DNA of 64,000 nt from Apoderus coryli (taxonomy: Eukaryota; Arthropoda; Insecta; Coleoptera; Attelabidae), in NCBI GenBank assembly GCA_911728435.2, contig OU452210.1, forward strand, positions 4,836,001 to 4,900,000, read 5' to 3'. Shown piece by piece: positions 1 through 12,400 of the stretch (position 1 is its first letter; each line of letters begins with the position of its first letter). The notes beneath the pieces are model-generated. The model saw only the letters and a list, made by a program, of their open reading frames with translations, was not told the DNA's origin and did no database searches. Made by a program: the position numbers and the translations under genes.

Positions 1-176
1 CATTGATCTGTATGCTCAGGAGCACTGTGAAAATCAATCAAAATTCTCTCTGATAGCCTAGCGGCCATAAAGGCCCTAAGCTCATCAAGATCCACATCAG
101 GAACAGTATGGAATTGTCAAAACAGACTCTCTTTGAATCATCATCTCTCAAGGCTGGGTCTTTTGGAAAACATGTA
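1..176 (-). pseudogene. Unclassified decayed coding fragment at left edge
   Basis: Read on the minus strand, the first ~105 bases give a continuous peptide ending at the window edge, with the stretch DVDLDELRAFMAARLSERI. The ~70 bases upstream are open in a different frame (containing KDPALRDDDSKRVCF), so one frameshift or an intron separates them. The composition looks protein-like and is less AT-rich than the surroundings. I do not recognise the family. A transposon ORF remnant or the end of a gene outside the window are both possible. Confidence 0.3.
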
Positions 177-404
177 TTATGTTTTTGTCCAGTTGTAGCT
201 AGAACTAGATTCGCAACATTCGGTGAAGTAGGTAGAGACCAGCGAGTCTAAAAGAAAGCTGACCCAGCAAATAATCGACTTCATAAAGAAGATTGAGCTG
301 CTGGGTGATCTATAAATATGTATGAGCCACAATAGACCTTCAGTGGTCGCAATGGAGGATCCGGGTGGACCCACTTATTGTGTCTAAAAACCAAAAATGA
401 GATA

Positions 405-1052
405 TACCATAATAGTAGCGCGACTGCTTTACCTGTCAAATTTGACATGGCTTATTAAATTTGCCAAAAAGTGTCATTATTTATTAAAATTTTGAAAAAT
501 TTTATTTTAAAAAGTTGCTTGTTTTGCAATAGCACTTTACGATAGAACATGTTCTATCAACGTTCAAAATTTAGTCAACCTAAAATAATTTTTAGTTTTT
601 GTCAAAAACTGATATTCGTAGTCCAAATTACGTACTCTTTCATGCAAAGATTCATTATTTGTAAGAGTTTTACAAATAAAGACAGTGTCTAAAGTGATAT
701 TTACTTAAATTGCATTTGAACATTTAGGAACAATAAAAACATCTCATATAAAACTCTCACAAATAAGCTTTGAGTGCGTACTTTGGACTACTAACATCAG
801 TTCTTTCAGCTTCAGCAAAATGCTAATTTGCAAATTTGCGAAAATAGGCATTAGTTGTCAAATATCTAAAATCATATAATGTCTGGTCAAAAATTTGACG
901 AAAAATAAAAATTATTTAAGATTTACTAAATTTTAAACCTTGATAGAAAATGCAAAATCAAGCAACTTTTAATAAATAAAGGAACGTTTTGAAAATTTTA
1001 CTAAAACATGTAAAATTTGACAGGTAAAGCAAGTAGCGCAACTACTATGGTA
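405..1052. mobile_element. Fold-back MITE with TA target duplication
   Basis: The ends are imperfect terminal inverted repeats beginning TACCATARTAGT and continuing through a conserved CTTTACCTGTCAAATTT block. Each edge is flanked by TA (403-404 and 1053-1054). Similarity between the halves continues inward almost to the centre, including inverted blocks around TAGTCCAAAKTACG, so most of the element is a large imperfect palindrome without coding capacity. The TA duplication suggests a non-autonomous element mobilised by a Tc1/mariner-type transposase. That assignment is inferred from the target site only. Confidence 0.65.
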
Positions 1053-2841
1053 TACCCGATGTTAGATGTCTAGACAAGCAAATACTAAGTGCGTTATCAA
1101 ATTTCACGTTTCTCTAATAATAATAATAATTATTATTATTATTATTATTCTGCATCAAATGGGATAATAATTATCAGAATTTTTTTGCGGAGATAGTCGT
1201 CATCAGCACTTATTTGGGAATTTCTAACAGATGTTACTAATTGATCTTCATTAGTATGATGTCGTATGTAAAATGTTAGTTAGCAAACATTTAGGTATTT
1301 AGTAACTAGTTATGTAGTTAAAATACAATTGGTCGCTATTACGATAAAATTAATAGTAACAAAAACAGCTCTCAACTTACGTTATTATAAAACAGAAAAA
1401 AATAAATATATTTTCCAAATAATGGGATAACCTGAGTGATGATTTTTTTACGATCAAATTTATCCTGATGTTGTCCATCATCAAATTTATCCAAATGTTG
1501 TTTTCAGACAGTATACTTCCAGTCAGTGTTAATAAATACTGCGGATGACATTATGTCGGTCAAATCATTGATTGATACAATTTCATCTAAAGTAATTTGA
1601 TTAAAGTTATTCTTGTGGCGTAAGACTTTCATTAATTATTCGGAACGTGAACCAGTTGGCCAATTCTTTGTATAATTTGTAGATGCAGACATTCTAAAAA
1701 CAGACTTAGTATTTTTAACTATAGAAAACTCTAATAAAATACGGAAATCAAAAATATATTATGTCTAATTGTATATCTAGATAATTCACTAGGCTTAAGC
1801 AACAAATTAAAAATTCTAGCTCAATTTTTCTATATGTATGTATTTTGTACTATAATATAACGTAGTAATAATTATTTAAAACATAGTTAAGTTTCCTTCA
1901 TTTTAGGTAAATTACGAACAAAAAGTCTGATTTCAAATTATGTATTGGATATAATTCTTTTTATATGTAGGTGTACGTTGTATTTATTTATATTAATTAA
2001 TGAAGCGTCACTTAATTAATTAGTTATCATATACAATCATAATTAAAATTCATTAATATATTATAAAAATAAATAAATTATATTACATATTCGTGTTTTA
2101 TTCATAAGCATAACAAAGAATTATCTTTTTTCTTATTGTAAATAACTAATTTGTTTCTCATTTACTTTCTATTTTTCAAATTTGACTACGTTTCAGTACA
2201 TAATGCGCGCCAACATCAGGTCAATAACTCAAAAAAGGAGACCATTAAATTTGTATTCTAAAATCCAGATAATTCTTGGACACGGCGAATTTGTTTGCGA
2301 GGGGGGCATTTTTTGGTAAAATTGGAATTTTTGTAGTACGCGTACTGCTGTTTTATTTTGATAAAATATTGGAAAACTCCGTGAGTGAACATAATATATA
2401 TAATTTGATACCTTTATTATAGTTTTTTTAAATATACATATGCAGAAAAAAATTATTAATAGATTCTATAGGTAATAGAGAAAAAAGTGGTTTATTATGG
2501 AAAATCCTTACAAGACATTTTAATAATTCTTCGAGAGATAATTAAATGCCTATGTTCAATGTCGCACATGCTTGTCTCTTTAAGGTGAAAAAGTATGGGC
2601 ACAGGTTGGAGTTACGGATTTGATCTATACGGAGCAATTCAATTCGATATATTCAAAAGTGTAACGGGAATGTAACGAAAAACCCGTATTTGTGTCGAAG
2701 GAAAGGATCGTCTAAAGAAATTCAGATCAATATATTACATTTTATATTAGAGGATATCATGCAAATATTTTAAGTGTATTACAAAATACTGAGCAAATAG
2801 TGACGGATGAAGCGACAGGTGTTTCTGCGATGCCTCAGTGC
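1053..2841. other. Gene-free AT-rich DNA
   Basis: No ORF of convincing composition is present on either strand. The only clear structure is a short (TAA)n/(TTA)n palindromic microsatellite near 1116-1150. Several A/T homopolymer runs are present. Confidence 0.5.
1116..1150. repeat. Palindromic TAA/TTA microsatellite
   Basis: A run of TAA triplets passes directly into a run of ATT triplets, making a self-complementary microsatellite. It could extrude as a hairpin. No function is implied. Confidence 0.75.
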
Positions 2842-4270
2842 GGGAGTATTTAGGTATCTACAGCACCTCTAGTTTTTAGGAGGTATTGGGTTCGCTGACA
2901 GAGGTTATAGAAGAGGACCTCCGGCAGCCTTGGTTAGTGAGTTTTTTAAAACCCCCTCAACAAATTCCAGAATCAAACATTTGATGATATGAATATTAGG
3001 AGAAAACAATGGTTCCATTAAAAATTGTGTGTAGATACAAAAAAATCGAGATCTAACACTTGGTCAGTTCCAAAGAACTGAATTATTGCAAAAAATATTT
3101 CTAGTCTTAAGGCCTGATCGGTAATATTCTAGGACCACTTAAACTTCGAAACATGTTTAGAATGTTTGCAGTACTATTGAATTGAACACATTCAATATCA
3201 TTCCTAAATAATAAAAGTATTTGGTGTAATTTTTCCTCTAGTCTATGAATAAAAAATAAATAATATTAAACGTAAATTTATTTGGTTAAAAATATATAAA
3301 TAACATGCTGCGGAAAATAACATAGCTTATTATGTTTTATGTTTGTCAAAAGATAAATTACTACAATTCATGAAATTAATTTATTAGATAAGAGGATTAT
3401 TTAATTTATGACAAAACATAATTTCGCAAAACAACCTTAAATAAGCTCTCAGTAAAACTATATTATAAATCACTTGAAAAACGTTACAAAATATTAAATA
3501 TAACCAAAACATTAACAGTAATTAATAGTTTAATCCATATACACATCTAGTCGATGTTGGATATACATTTTTAAAAATATACACGAAGAACATAATTTCT
3601 AAATATCATCACAATATTTTTATGAGACTTTTTGAGTCAATTAAAACAATTAGGTATCAATTTTATTATTACACGTTGTGTGTCTATTACTGCGATGAAC
3701 CTTAAGTATATCTGGAAAAAAATATACACGCAATTTTAGATTTACACATAAAGGATAGCAAACTGAAAATTAAGCAGAAAATGGTTAATCGCGATGATGA
3801 CACACATTAAGAGAGATACGATATAATTAGTCATAATTATACAAGATTTGTTTGGACTACAGTAAAATACAAAACATCTGCTAAAATTGACTTAGAATAG
3901 CCTAGGCAATAAGAACATGAGGTTAGATAGTCCTCGAGCAAAATTTTGAGTTTCATCAATATTAGCAATTATTATTTTTTATTTGATTTTCCATTGTGAC
4001 TACTTGACTAAAAAGTATTCAACTCATATTGAAAATGTTTACTTAATATATAGATATTATTTATGGAAATAAAATACCCAATAAAGGTAATGTATCGTTA
4101 ACTACTAGTAGTTATTTCACTACAGGATACGCCTGTAGAAGCGGGACTAAAATTTATTTACAATGAAAATGATAAGAACTGGTAATATTTCGTATTAATC
4201 GCATACAAGTGACAATTGGACAAAACAAAACAATTATTGGGAAAGCTCGAGACATGTTTCTATCACAAAT
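2842..4270 (+). repeat. Left copy of 1.43-kb duplicated segment
   Basis: This segment is repeated in direct orientation at 7650-9079 with only a handful of differences, about 99% identity by eye, including a 1-base insertion in the second copy. It contains no convincing ORF. Its right edge is the exact start of the 92-bp satellite: the sequence ATCACAAAT is followed here by the satellite and in the other copy by unique DNA. The near-identity indicates a recent duplication. Confidence 0.9.
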
Positions 4271-7200
4271 CGTGATTTCGTACCAGGAACACATAAGTTT
4301 AAAGAGGTGAATCAAAAGTATTAGGAGAGCAGGTTTCATCGAATTTCTCATTTTCTAAACATCGTGATTTTGTACCAGGAACACATAAGTTTAAAGAGGT
4401 GAATCAAAAGTATTAGGAGAGCACGTTTCATCGAATTTCTCATTTTCTAAACATCGTGATTTCGTACCAGGAACACATAAGTTTAAAGAGGTGAATCAAA
4501 AGTATTACGAGAGCACGTTTCATCGAATTTCTCATTTTCTAAAAATCGTGATTTCGTACCAGGAACACATAAGTTTAAAGAGGTGAATCAAAAGTATTAG
4601 GAGAGCACGTTTCATCGAATTTCTCATTTTCTAAACATCGTGATTTTGTGCCAGGAACACATAAGTTTAAAGAGGTGAATCAAAAGTAATAGGAGAGCAC
4701 GTTTCATCGAATTTCTCATTTTCTAAAAATGGTGATTTCGTACCAGGAACACATAAGTTTAAAGAGGTGAATCAAAAGTATTAGGAGAGAACGTTTCATC
4801 GAATTTCTCAGTTTCTAAAAATCGTGATTTCGTACCAGGAACACATAAGTTTAAAGAGGTGAATCAAAAGTATTATGAGAGCACGTTTCATCGAATTTCT
4901 CATCATCTAAAAATCGTGATTTCGTACCAAGAACACATAAGTTTAAAGAGGTGAATCAAAAGTATTAGGAGAGAACGTTTGATCGAATTTCTCATTTTCT
5001 AAAAATCGTGATTTCGTACTAGGAACACATAAGTTTAAAGAGGTGAATCAAAAGTATTAGGAGAGCACGTTTCATCGAATTTCTCATCTTCTAAAAATCG
5101 TGATTTCGTACCAAGAACACATAAGTTTAAAGAGGTGAATCAAAAGTATTAGGAGAGAACGTTTCATCGAATTTCTCATTTTCTAAAAATCGTGATTTCG
5201 TACCAGGAACACATAAGTTTAAAGAGGTGAATCAAAAGTATTAGGAGAGCACGTTTCATCGAATTTCTCATTTTCTAAAAATCGTGATTTCGTACCAGGA
5301 ACACATAAGTTTAAAGAGGTGAATCAAAAGTATTAGGAGAGCACGTTTCATCGAATTTCTCATTTTCTAAACATCGTGATTTCGTACCAGGAACATATAA
5401 GTTCAAAGAGGTGAATCAAAAGTATTAGGAGAGCACGTTTCATCGAATTTTTCATTTTCTAAAAATCGTGATTTCGTACCAGGAACACATAAGTTTAAAG
5501 AGGTGAATCAAAAGTATTAGGAGAGAACGTTTCATCGAATTTCTCATTTTCTAAAAATCGTGATTTCGTACCAGGAACACATAAGTTTAAAGAGGTGAAT
5601 CAAAACTATTAGGAGAGCACGTTTCATCGAATTTTCTCATCTTGTAAAAATCGTGATTTCGTACCAAGAACACATAAGTTTAAAGAGGTGAATCAAAAGT
5701 ATTAGGAGAGCACGTTTCATCGAATTTCTCATTTTCTAAAAATCGTGATTTCGTACCAGGAACACATAAGTTTAAAGAGGTGAATCAAAAGTATTAGGAG
5801 AGCACGTTTCATCGAATTTTCTCATCTTCTAAAAATCGTGATTTCGTACCAAGAACACATAAGTTTAAAGAGGTGAATCAAAAGTATTAGGAGAGCACGT
5901 TTCATCGAATTTCTCATTTTCTAAACATCGTGATTTTGTGCCAGGAACACATAAGTTTAAAGAGGTGAATCAAAAGTATTAGGAGAGCACGTTTCATCGA
6001 ATTTCTCATTTTCTAAAAATGGTGATTTCGTACCAGGAACACATATAAGTTCAAAGAGGTGAATCAAAAGTATTAGGAGAGAACGTTTCATCGAATTTCT
6101 CATTTTCTAAAAATCGTGATTTCGTACCAGGAACACATAAGTTTAAAGAGGTGAATCAAAAGTATTAGGAGAGCACGTTTCATCGAATTTTCTCATCTTC
6201 TAAAAATCGTGATTTCGTACCAAGAACACATAAGTTTAAAGAGGTGAATCAAAAGTATTAGGAGAGAACGTTTCATCGAATTTCTCATTTTCTAAAAATC
6301 GTAATTTCGTACCAGGAACACATAAGTTTAAAGAGGTGAATCAAAAGTATTAGGAGAGAACGTTTCATCGAATTTCTCATTTTCTAAAAATCGTGATTTC
6401 GTACCAGGAACACATAAGTTTAAAGAGGTGAATCAAAAGTATTAGGAGAGCACGTTTCATCGAATTTCTCATTTTCTAAAAATCGTGATTTCGTACCAGG
6501 AACACATAAGTTCAAAGAGGTGAATCAAAAGTATTAGGAGAGCACGTTTCATCGAATTTCTCATTTTCTAAAAATCGTGATTTCGTACCAGGAACACATA
6601 AGTTTAAAGAGGTGAATCAAAAGTATTAGGAGAGCACGTTTCATCGAATTTCTCATCATCTAAAAATCGTGATTTCGTACCAAGAACACATAAGTTTAAA
6701 GAGGTGAATCAAAAGTATTAGGAGAGAACGTTTGATCGAATTTCTCATTTTCTAAAAATCGTGATTTCGTACCAGGAACACATAAGTTTAAAGAGGTGAA
6801 TCAAAAGTATTAGGAGAGCACGTTTCATCGAATTTCTCATTTTCTAAACATCGTGATTTTGTGCCAGGAACACATAAGTTTAAAGAGGTGAATCAAAAGT
6901 ATTAGGAGAGCACGTTTCATCGAATTTCTCATTTTCTAAAAATGGTGATTTCGTACCAGGAACACATAAGTTCAAAGAGGTGAATCAAAAGTATTAGGAG
7001 AGAACGTTTCATAATTTCTCATTTTCTAAAAATGGTGATTTCGTACCAGGAACACATAAGTTTAAAGAGGTGAATCAAAAGTATTAGGAGAGAACGTTTC
7101 ATCGAATTTCTCATTTTCTAAAAATCGTGATTTCGTACCAGGAACACATAAGTTTAAAGAGGTGAATCAAAAGTATTAGGAGAGCACGTTTCATCGAATT

Positions 7201-7426
7201 TCTCATTTTCTAAAAATCGTGATTTCGTACCAGGAACACATAAGTTTAAAGAGGTGAATCAAAAGTATTAGGAGAGAACGTTTCATCGAATTTCTCATTT
7301 TCTAAAAATGGTGATTTCGTACCAGGAACACATAAGTTTAAAGAGGTGAATCAAAAGTATTAGGAGAGAACGTTTCATCGAATTTCTCATTTTCTAAAAA
7401 TCGTGATTTCGTACCAGGAACACATA
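4268..7426 (+). repeat. 92-bp satellite array, about 34 copies
   Basis: The monomer repeats every 92 bases; the block ACACATAAGTTTAAAGAGG starts at 4289, 4381, 4473 and so on. About 34 monomers are present, followed by a partial unit ending ACACATACGTTG. Rare indels occur: +1 in a few units, +2 in two, and a short deletion near 7012. Diagnostic variants (ATCGTG/ATGGTG, ACCAGG/ACCAAG, GAGCACG/GAGAACG, CATCATCT or CATCTTCT for CATTTTCT) recur in fixed order, indicating block duplications. There is no ORF across the array and no unique spacers. Confidence 0.97.
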
Positions 7427-7432
7427 CGTTGA

Positions 7433-7646
7433 AAAATACAAAACATCTGCTAAAATTGACTTAGAATAGCCTAGGCAATAAGAACATGAGGTTAGATAGT
7501 CCTCGAGCAAAATTTTGAGTTTCATCAATATTAGCAATTATTATTTTTTATTTGATTTTCCATTGTGACTACTTGACTAAAAAGTATTCAACTCATATTG
7601 AAAATGTTTACTTAATATATAGATATTATTTATCGAAATAAAATAC
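7433..7646 (+). repeat. Partial third copy of the duplicated segment
   Basis: These 214 bases match 3864-4077 of the left copy colinearly. They lie between the satellite and the right full copy. At diagnostic positions the fragment is mosaic: it agrees with the left copy at CCATTGTG and ATGTTTAC but with the right copy at TTATCGAAAT. This suggests unequal exchange or gene conversion between copies. Confidence 0.9.
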
Positions 7647-7649
7647 GGA

Positions 7650-9079
7650 GGGAGTATTTAGGTATCTACAGCACCTCTAGTTTTTAGGAGGTATTGGGTT
7701 CGCTGACAGAGGTTATAGAAGAGGACCTCCGGCAGCCTTGGTTAGTGAGTTTTTTAAAACCCCCTCAACAAATTCCAGAATCAAACATTTGATGATATGA
7801 ATATTAGGAGAAAACAATGGTTCCATTAAAAATTGTGTGTAGATACAAAAAAATCGAGATCTAACACTTGGTCAGTTCCAAAGAACTGAATTATTGCAAA
7901 AAATATTTCTAGTCTTAAGACCTGATCGGTAATATTCTAGGACTACTTAAACTTCGAAACATGTTTAGAATGTTTGCAGTACTATTGAATTGAACACATT
8001 CAATATCATTCCTAAATAATAAAAGTATTTGGTGTAATTTTTCCTCTAGTCTATGAATAAAAAATAAATAATATTAAACGTAAATTTATTTGGTTAAAAA
8101 TATATAAATAACATGCTGCGGAAAATAACATAGCTTATTATGTTTTATGTTTGTCAAAAGATAAATTACTACAATTCATGAAATTAATTTATTAGATAAG
8201 AGGATTATTTAATTTATGACAAAACATAATTTCGCAAAACAACCTTAAATAAGCTCTCAGTAAAACTATATTATAAATCACTTGAAAAACGTTACAAAAT
8301 ATTAAATATAACCAAAACATTAACAGTAATTAATAGTTTAATCCATATACACATCTAGTCGATGTTGGATATACATTTTTAAAAATATACACGAAGAACA
8401 TAATTTCTAAATATCATCACAATATTTTTATGAGACTTTTTGAGTCAATTAAAACAATTAGGTATCAATATTTATTATTACACGTTGTGTGTCTATTACT
8501 GCGATGAACCTTAAGTATATCTGGAAAAAAATATACACGCAATTTTAGATTTACACATAAAGGATAGCAAACTGAAAATTAAGCAGAAAATGGTTAATCG
8601 CGATGATGACACACATTAAGAGAGATACGATATAATTAGTCATAATTATACAAGATATGTTTGGACTACAGTAAAATACAAAACATCTGCTAAAATTGAC
8701 TTAGAATAGCCTAGGCAATAAGAACATGAGGTTAGATAGTCCTCGAGCAAAATTTTGAGTTTCATCAATATTAGCAATTATTATTTTTTATTTGATTTTC
8801 CTTTGTGACTACTTGACTAAAAAGTATTCAACTCATATTGAAAATGCTTACTTAATATATAGATATTATTTATCGAAATAAAATACCCAATAAAGGTAAT
8901 GTATCGTTAACTACTAGTAGTTATTTCACTACAGGATACGCCTGTAGAAGCGGGACTAAAATTTATTTACAATGAAAATGATAAGAACTGGTAATATTTC
9001 GTATTAATCGCATACAAGTGACAATTGGACAAAACAAAACAATTATTGGGAAAGCTCGAGACATGTTTCTATCACAAAT
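7650..9079 (+). repeat. Right copy of 1.43-kb duplicated segment
   Basis: Direct repeat of 2842-4270. It starts at GGGAGTATTTAGG immediately after the partial copy and ends at ATCACAAAT before unique sequence. With the left copy it brackets the satellite, so the interval looks like the product of unequal crossing-over or a composite insertion next to the SCAMP 3' end. Confidence 0.9.
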
Positions 9080-9436
9080 GAAGGCATTCATTGTATCACT
9101 TCGGTAACTTCTTTAGGATATATCGTTATATAAGGTAATGTGGAAAATGTTTAGTTCTCTCACATTTAATTTACAATATTGGAGACCTGAACAATATGAA
9201 ATATCACAGTCAATTAAATGTCAGGTTAAATCGTGTTTAGCAGTTCAAAAACAATCATAACAGATGTCCAAGTACATTTTAATGTAGTCCGTTATCCTTC
9301 TCCGGATAATTATTCATCCCTGATTTAATATCTTAATTTATGATAAATTACCTGTTATCATACAGAACAATAAAAATTAAATAAAACGAAAGAAAGATTA
9401 CGTAAATCCTAACTAAGAAGAAATACTGTGTGTGAT
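9080..9436 (-). other. SCAMP 3' flank / probable 3' UTR
   Basis: AT-rich DNA between the duplicated segment and the SCAMP stop codon. There is no AATAAA on the minus strand, but ATTAAA-type variants occur near 9161 and 9321. The block TCAATTAAATGTCAGRTTA near 9210 recurs near 9984 inside the last SCAMP intron, so a dispersed repeat is present. Confidence 0.4.
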
Positions 9437-12400
9437 TTAGTACCTGTTAGTACTAGTATTATTTTGTGAAAACTGCGACTGTACAGCAGCAGCGGCTACG
9501 TTGCTAGCAGCACTTCTCACATGTTGATTACGTAAAACTACATCTGTAAATTCTTGTTGAGCTTTAGCTAAACTAGCTCCAGTACTACGATATAGGCCAT
9601 GAATCTGAAATAATACAAATTACTTAAATTTAAATAAAAAAACATGCATCATCAAGAGGAAAATTAATATTCTTTATCTTCATGTAGTGGATTTTACATT
9701 TTCTCTGGCAGATTTCTACTTCACCAAATCTAGTGTAAAGTTCAGTTATACATCCTTAACTCATAGCTGAAATAAATAGGGTTGCCAAAAGTAATAGACT
9801 TTTCTGGTCAAACAACACCATAATCGCAGGTTTGCGTTCAACAAATTTCTTTTCCACCCATTTCTAAAGAGTCGTAAAGTGAAATAAGTTGAAAAATGTT
9901 CTATGTTCTTTCTTCATATTGCTTAAACTCATTCTGATTGTATGGTTAGGCTAAGCTTAGATAATAATTCGGACTTAATTTCAGTCAATTAAATGTCAGA
10001 TTAAATCGTGTTTAGTTTTTGTACAAACAACAAAACACAGCCACAATACACAACACAAAAGTGTATTGTAAGTCCATTTATATAAGCTTAGCCTAACCAT
10101 ATAATATTATAAAATACCCGCAGACAGCTATAATAGAAAATTTATTTGGGGAAATTTATGTAAGAAGATATTATTCGATCACGTGTTGGAGCGCAAATTG
10201 TTTCTCAGCGTTCAACAACTGTTTGTTTTCCCCCATAATTCTCGAGAAAATTGCGTTTAAAATTTAACCATTCATTATTACCGAAAATAATACAATTATA
10301 ATAATAATTATTTTTCTATTACTTCACATTGTGAGAAAACAGAACATATTATGTTGTATATGGATGACAGGCCTCAGACCTTCGAGTGCTTTAGTGTAAG
10401 TAGCTATGGGAGGAATCAACGCTGAAGTGCCTTCAGGATATTTACCGTGACAACAACATACTAAAAAATATTTGCAAATGGTTCAATTTACAATATACCG
10501 TTGATATTTACTGCAATAAATTAACTATCTAAGGGCACCCCATTGGGTAGGTTCAAACATCTTTAAACCGGTGCGTGTGTAGGCTTGACAATATTTATAC
10601 CAACATATTAATTTATTTTTATGTTGAATTAAAAACTCATATTATTGTGAAAATTAAGATCAATTCAAAATAATAATACAAATAAATGAAATACTGAAAT
10701 ACCAATATATTGGTTAAAAAACCAGTTTTTTCAGTCGTCAACAAATTAGCAGTGTTAGGATTTGGACAACGCAGTATAGGATAAAAATTTAGTTTTATTA
10801 GCATTTTTAAGACACATTAAGTTCTGAATATGTCATATATTGATACCTTTCTGTGCCATTCTTCTTTCGTTTTATGACTATTATCGATGATACTTTTCAT
10901 AAATATGATTAAAAAAAGTTAGTATGAACAACTGTACAATGTCTGTTGATCTGGTAAATGTTATTAGATTACCTTTGAAATCAAAAATAGATCTGCAGCA
11001 GCTGCACAACCAAATCCAATGGCAATAATTAACGCTACAATTCCCGCAAATATGCTCCAAGCAGTTGTTGAAAATGTTTCAATTGCTAGTATAAATCCAC
11101 TGAAAACAAAACTATGTATATTTTCAATAAACATAAACACTCTAAATTACTCACATGGTACCAGTCCCAGGTATTCCAATAGCATGAAAAGTTGTGATGA
11201 CAAATTGAAAGAAAAATATGAAAAAGAACACCATAAAATTGAACGAAGAATCTGATCTAAATGCCTTGTAGGCAGGTCTAAACCAACATAGATATGAGAA
11301 AGGCGTAAATAAAAACACATATAAAATTCCTACACCAACAATGGAGAAATTTTTCAGTATGAAGCCACCCAAGATATTACCAAGCATCACAATTCCATGA
11401 ACTGGAAAAAAAATATTTTATTAAAATAAAACAATGCTAATCAGGTAAGAACATGGACGCATAAAAAGTGAACGGAAGTGGAACAAATTGTAGACCTCAA
11501 GTTTTCGTTTATTTTCAAATTATAAATTTATTAAATTAACAAATTAATTAAAACTAAAAAATTATTTACTAATATGCTTATTCTACGGAAACAAAGCAAT
11601 ATTAACATCTTACTATAATAAGTTTAGCAAGTCAAGATAAATGTTTCTTAGCTATAGTATATAGTCTCACAGTTGCCGTCAGTATCCGCCATTTATTTTA
11701 TTATAGGTACTTCAACTTTATATTTTTTGCAACGTGCAAGTATGTTGATCATGTACATAGTATACCCTACAGTAAGTATACAGTACATTTTGATTAAAAA
11801 AGAAACCTTGTATATTTCCTCTACTTATTTTGAATAGTTTTGGAGAAAATAACTATTTTTTAAAAATACTAAAGAAACTATCGTAAATTATTAATAATAT
11901 GTCAGTTGCATACGCAATTGTTTCATATCCTACAGGGTTCCCTGAGTTCATGCCCCAATATATGACTGCCCTGGTGCAAAAAAATGTGTCCGCTATATGT
12001 GAACGCTCAGAATCTGTTACAGATCGTTGAAGAGTAGGTACTATTCATTAAAAATAAAAGTATAACGTTGTATATAAGTTTAGTTATATATATTTAGACA
12101 TATTTATTGAGACAAGATTTTTTTGGCGACATCCAGTGTGAGCAGGCAATATCCCCGGTGAAACTCAGTTCACAAACGATGGCCGAACGAGAAGCAACAA
12201 CTCCATCATATCCTATTGCCAACACTAGATGCGCCCGAATTCCCTTGCGGGAGGCTTTATTTGTGAATTGCTTGTTAAATAAAGTAATAAGACTTTCAGT
12301 TATATTGGATTGGGTTGGATATTTTCCCCCATAATTCTCGAGAAAATTGCGTTTAAAATTTAACCATTCATTATTACCGAAAATAATACAATTATAATAA

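Noticed and set aside
3112..3152. Possible fourth hammerhead (CTGATCGG ... CGAAACATG) in the duplicated segment, also at about 7920-7960
   Set aside because: The core reads CUGAUCG instead of CUGANGA and no stem II is closed before GAAA.
4154..4351. 65-codon minus-strand ORF
   Set aside because: It crosses the junction between the duplicated segment and the satellite and has no coding character.
4268..7426. CRISPR-like regular repeats
   Set aside because: The repeats are directly tandem with no unique spacers and the contig is eukaryotic; it is a satellite.
12107..12334. 75-codon plus-strand ORF
   Set aside because: It overlaps the minus-strand frame in a GC-rich repeat block, has no recognisable domain and no gene context.
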